This document shows positions 55,454-64,000 of a stretch of DNA of 64,000 nt, piece after piece. The position numbers and the translations under genes are program-made. The stretch's first letter is position 1; each line of letters begins with the position of its first letter. The stretch is taken from NCBI GenBank assembly GCA_037951105.1, contig JBAMJV010003993.1, positions 186,001-250,000 of the forward strand, in the 5' to 3' direction. Below the pieces are notes generated by a model that saw only the letters and a list, made by a program, of their open reading frames with translations, was not told the origin of the DNA and searched no databases. The DNA comes from Echinarachnius parma. Its lineage: Eukaryota; Echinodermata; Echinoidea; Clypeasteroida; Echinarachniidae.

Positions 55454-58400
55454 CTAAAGAATAAAAAATAAATGTGTCAAAAAATACAATTTATGAGATA
55501 AATATATTATTAAAAACATAATATAATAAACATATAAACATAAACTGATGAAAACATGTTCCTGAGCTTTGGGAAAGGTTTGTCCTTACAAAAAGGGTTC
55601 TAAAATGATAAATGTCAACCTTGAACTAACATTTATATTCTTTCAGAAAATGTAATAACATGATTAGGTGTAGAAGTATCATGTAGTTCAATTCCAATGG
55701 CAAGTTTACTTCATTCATCATAAAAACAAATACCGTATAGTATATACAAAGTGAACAATTAATAAAGCCAAAGTCCTGTGTGACAAATTGACATACATAT
55801 TGACACAATGCTATAAACAAAAAGGGCAATTTTATGAAAATGTGGGGCTAACAACAAAGTAAAAGTATGCCCTCAAATTCAAATATTTCCCCGCTAATAA
55901 ACACAAAAACACTGTGATTTTTTACAAATATAGTATCACCCGTCATCTACAATGTATGCAGTGGACTTATATTTGTATATTATATTTACTATATATATTA
56001 TATTTATATTATACTTATATTATATAATTATTATATGTTTCAATGAAATTATTTGTCAACTCTTTACCTTCACAGACGGGTTATGGCATATAATTATAAT
56101 TTTACTTTGTCAGGAATAAAAGCAAATGTTTAATTTTGTTTGTTTAAGGAGCTACCTAAAACTGTTTTTCAGCTTGCACTGGCCCACTGGCCAGTGAAAT
56201 TGCACTTCGGGCCAGCAAAGATGTATTAAAGTCATATTTTGGTGGCCCGATTGGGAAAGCAGATTTTCAACCCAACATTGACAAAATTAGAAAAATCTTG
56301 TTTTCTTCCATGTAATGCTTCATCTATAATCACAGGTTTGATAAGGAAAGAGTGATATTTTGAATAGTAAAAAGTTTACTCATGAAATACAATTTTCGGG
56401 CCAGTAAATTTTTCTTTCGGGCCACTAGAAAAGGGGAAGAAATTATTTCACTGGCCCAACTGGGCCACTGACTAAAAAGGTAAGTGTGGAGCCCTGTTTA
56501 AAGTGATCCATTTACTTATACAACAACAAAAAAATCACTTGGAGCTTCCACACTTCTCTTGGAACTCCTGAATTTTGCTTTATAAGCCAGATTTAAGCGA
56601 TCCATTAACTCCATTAATTGAAAAGTGTTCCGGAATGCTTTTCAATTCTACTTAAAATCAATGGGTAATAAAATCTTACATCAAGTTCCAATTTGTTTCA
56701 CTTGGTAAACAGCGTTCCTTTTCTTTAACACTATCACACATCATTCAGAAGAATCTTCCAATGATACTGTATATTGCTATATAATAATAATAATATAAAT
56801 TTGTATACAGAAGCACTTTATCACCGAAGTCCCAAAGCGCTCGGAGCATTATTATCGTGGCTTTAGCCGAGCTACCATGATGGGGCGCTCAATTATATTT
56901 CTTCGGAAAAACCTTATGAAGTTTATAATGGATCACTTTAATATTTTGGAATGAAATCAAATGACTTATTTCCTGCAAGACGTACCTTGACTCTGTCCAC
57001 ATGGTCCGGGTTCTTGTCACAATAGGTCACCACTGCCTTGTAATGCTCCATACTGTGATACACAATCAAAGTCAAATAGAAAAATGTTATATTTATACTA
57101 CGCCTGGGGCCCGGAAGTAAAAACCCGGCCCGGAATTCGCTCCTGATTTTTTGCCGGATCAGGATCCAGTCAGGAACCCGTTAAAAACTCAACAAATCAA
57201 ACTTTTCTTGTAACATCTCACTGGAGCATAATTTGTGCTTACAGTGGACATAATTGGTATCGAAAAATTACTTTGATTTGAAGCAATTGACCCTTCAATT
57301 TTGTGATTCATACATTCAGTGTAATGTTCCATACTGTGATACAGAATCAAAGTCAAATGGAAAGATGTTGTATCTATTATACAATGGAACTTCATTATAA
57401 CAAGAACCGTGGGACTATAGAGTGGTGAAGTGTGATGTCATAAATGATGTCATAAACATTTTTTTTAGAATTTTCAAATTTGGACTTCATTTTCAGAAAG
57501 AGCATTAACAAATAATGTCCAAATACCGAAAATCAAAGGAATAGGTTACGTATTGGCCGAGATATGCCCATCAGAATGATTTTTTTGGTTAATGGGCAAT
57601 CAGTGTTATAATGCACTGGCTCCTAAATTTAGGAACCAGTGCATTATAACACTGATTGCCCATTGAAGTAAAATTTATTCGGATGGGCATATATCAGCCA
57701 ATATGTAACCTATTCCTTTGATTTTCGGTATTTGGACATTATTTGTTATGCTCTTTCTGAAAATTTGAAAATTTGAAAATTATAAAAAAAGTGTTTTTAT
57801 GACGTCATGGCTTCTGTACTCTATACCCTGGTATATATACTTGCATGTCTTCTTAATCAACACAATTTATTTAACCAATGCAAATGCTTCTTTTTATTAT
57901 CACGATACAGCCAGACATGTAATAACAAAATGATTATGTATCGTTGATTAAAATGGTGGCAATTAAATTCCACAGTTAGTTATAACTTTCTGGGGAAAGA
58001 ACATTGAAATTTTGGCTGGATTTTCTCTCCTTCGATTCTTTCATTTTAACCTAAGATAAGAAAACAGCACTTGAAAAAAGGCAAACAAAGCATTAAAATT
58101 ATACTGTCTTAGAATTCAATTGAAAAGCGTTCTGGTGCCCATCGTGTGTTTGTGCTTGTTTGGGTGAATGATGACCAACCAACCATATTATTTGCTTAGT
58201 AATCTATCATTTGTGTAAGGGCCCCAATCTACAAGCTCCCGCTTCTATGGGGTCCAAAACCATATCATTGTGAAACTGCCATTTATATTTGTTTGTTATT
58301 TTGTTTTAAGGGTTTGTATAAACTGAAATTAAATGAATTTAAATTAATATGGTGACAATCAATGTACGGCTGTGAAAGCTCAGTTGGTAGAGCACTGGGC

Positions 58401-61400
58401 CAGTAATCTGGAGGTCTCTGGTTCAAGGCCCTACAACATTCAACTTTCCTTCGCTCCCCAATTATTGATCTAATGTTCATATTCTCTACAACAGACCCTC
58501 TACTCACCTTTTATCCAAGTTCTCCAACCTCCCCCCTGGATGGGGGACGATGAACTTGGAATATCTGCGAGAAACCAGACACAAGAACGATATTAAATAC
58601 AGACAATGATGAAAATAATAAACATTTGATTGAATATTTATGTTATTTTTTGCAAAGATTATGGTTGATTTTTTGCTTAAATAAATATAATTTAAAACAA
58701 GTTCATCTGTTACAAAATAATACAAACAATACAAAATTATATAATGAAAGGAGAAGTGAAGGAAAAGAGAGAAACGGGACAGTTACAAGAAAAAATTCTT
58801 CATTTTTGTCCGGAGACATGTGAGCCCTCACAAGTAGCTGTCAAAAACGGCCTTCTCTTTCTCAACCGATGCTCAAGCCTCCATGCTAAATTTTTCTGTA
58901 CTGGCCCATTCGGGCAAGTAAAGTCGTACATTATAAAATTGTACTTTCCCACCGACATAAAATTTACATGCCCTCTTACTTCCAGATGGGCCTACCACAT
59001 GTACACATTATATTGTTCTCTTGTAGTTGAACAATTTTTAAGTTGCCTGATCGGGCAAGCAAACTAGATAATTGATGACATTTGACTAGCCTGAAACCAA
59101 TTTTGACTTGCCCCCGGGCAAGCGGGCAAGCGCTAGTGTCGAGCCCTGACTATAATGGTACTCACAATCTTCCCATGCAGAAGTAGGCCACAAGGACTGG
59201 TCTCACAACGTCAGCCTCATACGTCTCTGGCAGTTTCCCTTCATGGTTCCTCGTCGAGTCTTCATAGAGAGGAAAGTGGACAAAGAGATTGAAAGTGAAC
59301 TACGAGTGCATGGAGTAATTGAGATATTTAGTTTGACTTGGGATCTTTGAGAAACACCCCCAGGTGCACCAAATAACAAATACTTGATATCTCTGCGAGT
59401 TAAGAATACAAAATTAAATAAGATGTTTTTAATACATTTAGATGCAGGGCTGTATGGGATAGCATGAGTGAGACTACTCTGAATACTCACAACTGATAGA
59501 GAGGCTAGTACGGGTTCAGACAAATTTGAAATCAAATTTAAGCTTACAGTTATGTTGTTTCCATAATAGAACAAACAACTGAAACTTTATATGGCATGTC
59601 TCCACTGTGTTAGAGTGAAACAAATACAAATTTAAATTTGTTAAGAATGATTACATTTTACAACAATAAACATTCAGAAGCAATAAATAAATAGTCTATA
59701 CACTATATGCAATTAACCGTAAGGATAATCATTTAAAACTCTTTGAAGGGTAAATTACCAAAATTACACTTACCAAGGAATTCTTTGTAAAAGTTTAAGC
59801 TGTTCTTGCATCTGAAAAGATAAAAACAAAGTATGACGACTCACAAAGTAAATCACTAAAATATAAACAATTTTTTTTTTTTTTTTTTTTTAATCTACCA
59901 TGCTTACAATAAATGCAATCATTAATGTTTACTTTAAAACTTGGTTTTAGTTTACAAAATTTACCTTTGAATCTTATTCCATTATCTTAAAGAAAAATGC
60001 ACCACAACTCCTACTCAAGGTAGATCTTGAAACTTATTAAACACATTGGTTTTACCAATTGGAAGAAAACAAAAATTTAAAAAGTGGTTACTGAACACAT
60101 GTGACGTGTAAAGACAGGTTCTATAACATTGTTCTTCTCTGCATGGGATCACCTTTGGTGGCCTCTATAGGCAGGATGGGTGCTATAGACAGGTGGCCAC
60201 TAAAACAGGTTTGACTGTACTCACAATGAGTTGATCTTGGCCACTGCTTTTGGTGATGGTGCTTTCCTCTGGATTTCTGCAAGTGCTATCTTCAAGTCCA
60301 TCATCTCACTAAAAATAGAACAATCGTGAAGGAGAAACCATTTTTATTACAAGATATCGAAATCCATTACCCAGACGCAAGCTTGCTAGTAGTCCTAACA
60401 ACCCAAATAGTGTTTTTTAAAGTAGAAGCAACCCCTATATCTGGAAAAATAACTCAAATATTAGTTGACTGCAGAAAGTGTTGGCTGTTACATATCTATA
60501 CATTTTTTCGAATATCAAATATGTTAAATTATGTTTTTTTTTAAATATTAAAGAAATGTCAATATATTTTTATTTTGATCATGTTTATATTATTATGTTA
60601 TTGAAAATATGGAAATAAATCAATCAATCAAACAAATCAAATAAAATCGGCAGAACCTTACAGTTTTATTTGCAGTTTCCCCCAATTCATTTCTAGAAAT
60701 TAAATTCTTTAATTCTGGTATATTTGTAAACATTTTTCTTTTTTGGGTGTGTTCCCAGTTTTCTATATTGTAGATGATCTGTATATTATACTTTTATAAA
60801 ATGTGTTTTTATGGATTTGAATTGAAATAAACTTGAACTTGAAATTGAACCTGTAAGTTTCAGCCAATTCAAACATGAGCTGCCTGCAGATGAGCAGGAA
60901 GTGTTGCCTGCTCAGGCCATCCAACATGTCTGCCAGCATGTCGATCCGCCGTTTGTGCATCTTGCATCGCCGCTCAAAGTCAATCTCAAAATGTGTTAGT
61001 AGCTTGAACAGCTGACTGTTATCCTACACAGAGACAAAGAGATACAAATTGTTTCACTGTTTTGCTTCTTGGTTCAAATTGACAAATCGTAAGCTGAAAA
61101 AAATGTAATTTATTTCACAGATGTTTTTTTTCTGTTTTTATATCCACTATCCACATGTGTTCCAATAAAAAAAACTAGATGGATCTTCGACTGCCCGCAG
61201 TCAAAGTGGATGCCTATGCCATTTCACAAATTTTTATGAGCACAGTCATCTTTGACCAATAAAAAAATAACACATAATAAAACATAATGCCTCCGGCCAC
61301 TTTGTTGGCGGAGGCATAAAAAAGTTTATTTAAAAAAATTTATTTTCTATTTTCATGAAAAAAAGACATGTTGCTTTTTTGTACTAACCCTGACAATGCC

Positions 61401-63903
61401 AATGTGATCTGACACGTGACCATCTAGGACATAGTACTCCTTGGCTTCAATGATCCACTTACCTTGACAATGTCAATGTGATCGGACCAATGTCAATGTG
61501 ATCGGACACGTGACCATCTAGGACATAGTACTCCTTGGCTTCAATGATCCACTTACCTTAACAATGTCAATGTGATCGGACACGTGACCATCTAGGACAT
61601 AGTACTCCTTGGCTTCAATGATCCACTTACCTTGACAATGTCAATGTGATCTGACACGTGACCATCTAGGATATAGTACTCCTTGGCTTCAATGATCCAC
61701 TTACCTTAACAATGTCAATGTGATCCGACACGTGACCATCTAGGATATAGTACTCCTTGGCTTCAATGATCCACTTACCTTGACAATGTCAATGTGATCT
61801 GACACGTGACCATCTAGGATATAGTACTCCTTGGCTTCAATGATCCACTTACCTTGACAATGTCAATGTGATCCAACACGTGACCATCTAGGACATAGCA
61901 CTCCTTGGCTTCAATGATCCACTTACCTTGACAATGTCAATGTGATCTGACACGTGACCATCTAGGATATAGTACTCCTTGGCTTCAATGATCCACTTAC
62001 CTTGACAATGTCAATGTGATCCGACACGTGACCATCTAGGACGTAGTACTCCTTGGCTTCGTTGATCCACTTCTGAGCAGGCAGGAAGAGGCAACGAGCC
62101 TGAATAAACAAACATAAACATGGAGAACATTCAACCATTTACATGGGTTTAGAATATACATTGAATTTAATTCATCATTTATTCACAATTTTATCAAATA
62201 CAATGACAAAGAACATCAATTGCAATAAAAACCACACAATTAATACAAATTATGAGAATGAGGAGACAGCTAAAAAGAGCAAAACAGCCGATTTCCACTT
62301 TTACACATGTACATAAAGTCCTAGCTTGCTTTTTTCTTCGTTGTGAACAAAAATGGTTAGCTAAAAACCTCAATATCAGATATGGTTCTTTACTTTTAAA
62401 TAGTTAGTTACCAAGTGTCAAACTTTTCACTCCCTCACTAGATGAATTTCAACGTACCTCATCAAATATCTGCACAACCCTGTCTGGCACCTGTATCAGT
62501 TATCCACATACATATTATTATAGTCCTAGATTGAATGTATTTTTGCCTGTATTTAGAACATTCTCGCGAAATATCTTCTCTAATTTGAATAAACCTGAAA
62601 CCTAAATATCTGATATGATTTAACTGTTGAATGGTCAGTGACTAAGTGTCATTCATACTTGGCACTGCCTCACTAGACAGGAAAAAGATTCACGGAAAAC
62701 ACTCTGTCCCTCTGATAGGATGGCAAAATGGAGGTCGAGTGTATGAGACAGTCGCACCTCATGCACGCTAAGAACCTAGTCTACTTCTCAAAAAGAGTAG
62801 GGTGTTAACCTCGTTGACATCACAACTAGAATAACTGCGAAAATCTTCAGCATTGAAGGAGGCAGTTTATTAGGAAGAAGATTGCAACGTACCTCATCAA
62901 ATGTCTGCACCACCCTGTCTGGCACCTGCCCCTCCAGCGATGTCAGCTCCAGAGACTCAAAACGCTCGGCCAACTTATCCACATCATCATCCTCCACTGT
63001 CTGCTCATCCTGATTGGTAGATGGCGCTATTGCATTGTGGTTGGCACCGCCCGATGTGCTTGGTTCATTTTCCTGCTCCCTGCAGTATAACAGAAAGAAT
63101 TAAAGGGGAGTGAAATGCTGGAATTTTCGCATACTGTAACTGATAAGTGCATAATTCCTGTCACTTCTAGTCCGATATTTCCTCATGGGTATCACTTAAT
63201 AATGGAAATAATCCATGTATTTGAAACCACTATAATCTGTCTTGACTGACCACTGGAGGCTGCCATGTCTTTCAACTGTTCCATATGAAACGTTATCCGA
63301 GCACATTTGAGCGATCACTTACAAAAGCGGGTTACATAACCACTGACATAGCAGCAGATTCAACAACAGCGGTTACATAACCCACTTTTGTTAATGCATG
63401 CTCACATGCGCTCGGATGACGTTTCATATTTTGAGATTACTCAATGTAGTTGATCTATTTGGTCCGGTTTTAGAAACCCTTTCATTTTTATGGGTAAAAG
63501 AAGGGGGCATCCAAGTCTGCGCACCAATTTTCAAAATGGCTGCAACAGCCTGCAAATAAAATGTGCATAGTTGTCTAGTAGCTAGACCAACTAAGGGATA
63601 CAGAAAATGTGGTCTTCATAAACAGTTGGCCTTTGCTGACAAGCTAATTTACAAGCTGACCGTTTCCTTTGGAGTCATGATTAGATCTGACTTGCAACCC
63701 ATGGCACCTCATATTTTATTGAGCATTGCCCAGAACTCACTTTGAGTACTGGAGCAGACAGATGCAGTACTTGATCCAGCAGCGACTGATGTCTGCCTTG
63801 CGACTCTTGATGTTTTCCTCCCAAGCCTCGATGTCATCCCGCTCCATCTCAGACTCGGTGATTGGCTTGTTTTCCGCCTCAGAGAAGATGCGAGTCGCGC
63901 TAG
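55373..63903 (-). CDS. KIFBP: KIF1-binding protein (KBP), C-terminal ~346 residues, ten spliced exons
   Basis: KBP is a cytoplasmic TPR-like helical protein that binds the motor domains of several kinesins and blocks their microtubule binding; loss in humans causes Goldberg-Shprintzen syndrome. Exons read right to left and total 1043 bp (2 bases finishing a codon plus 347 codons with stop). Phases agree at all nine junctions. Diagnostic strings are SRCWIKYC, WINEAKEYYVLDGHVSDHID, FERRCKMHKRRIDML, EMMDLKIALAE, PETYEADVVRP and MEHYKAVVTYC. They align by eye with human ARCWIKYC, FEAKEFFQIDGYVTDHI, MERRCKMHKRRIAML, DMMDLKVAIA and LEHYKFIVDYC. An acidic linker (63000-63070) looks lineage-specific. 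The N-terminal half and promoter are beyond the right edge. Convergent with MYO5. Confidence 0.95.
56140..56505. repeat. GGGCCAGT-rich repeat
   Basis: Repeated CTTTCGGGCCA and CACTGGCCCA words, ending TGTGGAGCCCTG. Similar pieces at 58870-59150 and about 645-710. Confidence 0.5.
56777..56880. repeat. AAT-rich element with GCGCT core, copy 4
   Basis: ATAATAATAATAATATAAAT, AAGCACTTTATCACCGAAG, then CAAAGCGCTCGGAGCATTAT. Most diverged of the four. Confidence 0.5.
56986..57052 (-). CDS. KIFBP: KIFBP exon I
   Basis: 67 bp, phase 2 to 0 (ATCACAG acceptor, GTACGT donor). Encodes MEHYKAVVTYCDKNPDHVDR and then VK, matching human LEHYKFIVDYCEKHPEAAQE. A copy of its 5' end plus adjacent intron lies ~280 bp away (57317-57375). 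Confidence 0.93.
57317..57375 (-). pseudogene. Echo of the KIFBP exon I acceptor side
   Basis: TAATGTTCCATACTGTGATA then CAGAATCAAAGTCAAATGGA copies 57041-57095, covering the first exon codons, acceptor and intron end, ~280 bp away. Confidence 0.88.
57410..57832. mobile_element. 423-bp palindromic element
   Basis: Centre TCCTAAATTTAGGA near 57627. Arms share AGTGCATTATAACACTGATT, AACCTATTCCTTTGATTTTC and TCTTTCTGAAAAT in inverse. Left and right ends (ACTATAGAG / CTCTATACC) are more diverged. Confidence 0.88.
58368..58434 (+). repeat. tRNA-Thr-like sequence (pseudo-tRNA or SINE head)
   Basis: A box AGCTCAGTTGGTAGAGCA is near consensus; the anticodon-like loop CCAGTAA reads AGT (Thr); B box GGTTCAAGGCC departs from consensus. 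Acceptor and T stems do not pair well, so it is not called as a functional tRNA. Confidence 0.55.
58508..58564 (-). CDS. KIFBP: KIFBP exon H
   Basis: 57 bp, phase 2 to 2 (TCGCAG acceptor, GTGAGT donor). Encodes YSKFIVPHPGGRLENLDK, matching human YGKIITADPKKELENLAT. Confidence 0.9.
58870..59150. repeat. GGGCAAG-rich repeat
   Basis: CCCATTCGGGCAAGTAAAGT, CCTGATCGGGCAAGCAAACT and CCCGGGCAAGCGGGCAAGCG, ending near TGTCGAGCCCTGA. Related in layout to 56140-56505. Confidence 0.5.
59166..59259 (-). CDS. KIFBP: KIFBP exon G
   Basis: 94 bp, phase 1 to 2 (ATGAAG acceptor with a pyrimidine-rich tract, GTGAGT donor). Encodes STRNHEGKLPETYEADVVRP and then VLVAYFCMGR, matching human DSLRDPNKVFPEHIGEDVLRP and AMLAKFRVARL. 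Confidence 0.92.
59774..59811 (-). CDS. KIFBP: KIFBP exon F, 38-bp microexon
   Basis: Phase 2 to 1 (CTTTTCAG acceptor, GTAAGT donor). Encodes CKNSLNFYKEFL, matching human NKSALKYYQLFL. Too short for gene finders, but the frame on both sides and conservation support it. Confidence 0.9.
60225..60308 (-). CDS. KIFBP: KIFBP exon E
   Basis: 84 bp, phase 2 to 2 (TTTTTAG acceptor, GTGAGT donor). Encodes EMMDLKIALAEIQRKAPSPK and then AVAKINS, matching human DMMDLKVAIADRLRD and IVKKINN. Confidence 0.92.
60851..61023 (-). CDS. KIFBP: KIFBP exon D
   Basis: 173 bp, phase 0 to 2 (TGTGTAG acceptor). Encodes DNSQLFKLLTHFEIDFERRC, KMHKRRIDMLADML and LICRQLMFELAETY, close to human DHSALFKVLAFFETDMERRCKMHKRRIAML. 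The donor ACAG|GTTCAA is weak beyond the first four intron bases but keeps the frame. Confidence 0.93.
61285..61320. repeat. Short hairpin ATGCCTCCG / CGGAGGCAT
   Basis: Nine-bp perfect stem; a similar GTAGCCGGAGGCAGTATG word occurs at 41231. Probably a transposon end. Confidence 0.45.
61387..62074 (-). repeat. 74-bp x9 array made from KIFBP exon C
   Basis: Copies recur every 74 bp (TTGGCTTC at 61535, 61609, 61683, 61757, 61831, 61905, 61979 and 62053; the first, at 61441, is 94 bp away because of an internal 20-bp duplication). The last copy is the real exon C. Each unit joins the exon end (ATTGTCAAG|GT) straight to exon text (AAGTGGATCATTGAAGCC), so most carry a consensus-like donor CAAG|GTAAGT. 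Copies are ~95% alike by eye. Confidence 0.97.
62001..62099 (-). CDS. KIFBP: KIFBP exon C
   Basis: Thirty-three codons, phase 0 to 0 (TTATTCAG acceptor, CAAG|GTAAGT donor). Encodes ARCLFLPAQKWINEAKEYYV and then LDGHVSDHIDIVK. Its 3' three quarters are repeated eight further times at a 74-bp period in the following intron, each copy keeping the donor sequence or a variant. Confidence 0.95.
62453..62499 (-). pseudogene. Echo of the KIFBP exon B donor side
   Basis: On the - strand: CAGGTGCCAGACAGGGTTGT, GCAGATATTTGATGAG|GTACGT. Copies exon B's last ~40 bp with its donor; 433 bp downstream of the original. Confidence 0.88.
62893..63079 (-). CDS. KIFBP: KIFBP exon B, including acidic linker
   Basis: 187 bp, phase 2 to 0 (ACTGCAG acceptor, GTACGT donor). 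A polar linker (NEPSTSGGANHN, then DEQTVEDDDVDK) leads into LAERFESLELTSLEGQVPDR and VVQTFDE. The C-terminal part corresponds to human LRPLDFEEARELF; the linker is divergent. A truncated transposon begins about 20 bp upstream of the acceptor (63100). Confidence 0.88.
63100..63434. mobile_element. Diverged relative of the 446-bp palindrome
   Basis: Begins TTAAAGGGGAGTG, keeps TATTTCCTCATG and AATAATGGAAATAATC, and has an inner inverted repeat TGAAACGTTATCCGAGC / GCTCGGATGACGTTTCA. The right flank is missing. Starts ~20 bp upstream of the KIFBP exon B acceptor. Confidence 0.7.
63741..63903 (-). CDS. KIFBP: KIFBP exon A (most 5' in window)
   Basis: 163 bp, phase 1 to 2 (ATGTGCAG acceptor, GTGAGT donor). 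Encodes SATRIFSEAENKPITESEME, DDIEAWEENIKSRKA and DISRCWIKYCICLLQYS. The last part matches human EIARCWIKYCLTLMQ. Confidence 0.93.
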
Positions 63904-64000
63904 CTGCACATACAAAAGAGTTTTTAAAGAATAAAATTTGTTTATCTAAACAAACTTGTAAATGTGTTTTTTTCATGTACATAAAATATGCTTTGTTTAC

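Larger units (their letters stand above)
55454..64000 (-). other. KIFBP introns within the window
   Basis: Introns between the ten exons hold two GGGCC-rich repeats (56140, 58870), a 423-bp palindrome (57410), a tRNA-like sequence (58368), the exon C 74-bp array (61387-62000), an exon B echo (62453) and a truncated MITE (63100). Introns at 59260-59773, 59812-60224 and 60309-60850, and the tail 63904-64000, show nothing recognisable. Confidence 0.8.

Noticed and set aside
61387-62074. CRISPR-like array (regular 74-bp repeats)
   Set aside because: There are no unique spacers; the whole unit is exon C text in a eukaryotic intron.

Overview
This is a 64-kb piece of an AT-rich, intron-rich animal nuclear genome. 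It holds the 3' parts of two protein genes arranged tail to tail. The host is probably a marine invertebrate deuterostome, and an echinoderm such as a sea urchin is my best guess. That guess rests on protein similarity to vertebrate orthologues, long introns, many small palindromic transposons and tRNA-derived SINEs; I could not run a search.

Positions 1-44657 (+ strand) hold a class V myosin (MYO5). There are 21 constitutive coding exons, from the third IQ motif to the stop codon. Their lengths sum to 3219 bp, exactly 1073 codons, and every junction phase agrees. The protein runs IQ3-6, proximal coiled coil, a linker, medial and distal coiled coil, then the globular cargo-binding (DIL) tail. 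A 22nd possible exon (34329-34448) is an unexplained in-frame cassette encoding a hydrophobic peptide.

Positions 55373-63903 (- strand) hold ten exons covering the C-terminal ~346 residues of KIFBP (KBP, KIAA1279), the TPR-like protein that binds and inhibits kinesin motor domains. The phases also agree throughout. The 5' ends and promoters of both genes lie outside the window.

The 10.7-kb space between the stop codons holds candidate poly(A) signals, a short LINE 3' end, a (TGAT)n microsatellite, a tandem array of seven tRNA-like units, a structured insert, a CpG-rich terminal-inverted-repeat element and a 446-bp near-perfect palindrome. Introns and intergenic DNA carry about 15 recognisable MITE-like elements in several families, and two tRNA-derived SINE families.

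The most unusual feature is that many exons of both genes are accompanied by tandem partial copies of themselves in the adjoining intron or flank ('exon echoes'). At least nine MYO5 exons and four KIFBP exons show this. Copies range from intact (three 72-bp exons at 41391, 41534 and 41695; a 74-bp x9 array at KIFBP 61387-62074) to barely recognisable, and they often decay with distance from the exon. Many keep a usable splice donor or acceptor, so the locus is full of decoy splice sites. No retroviral, LTR or Polinton-like element, CRISPR array or rRNA was seen.
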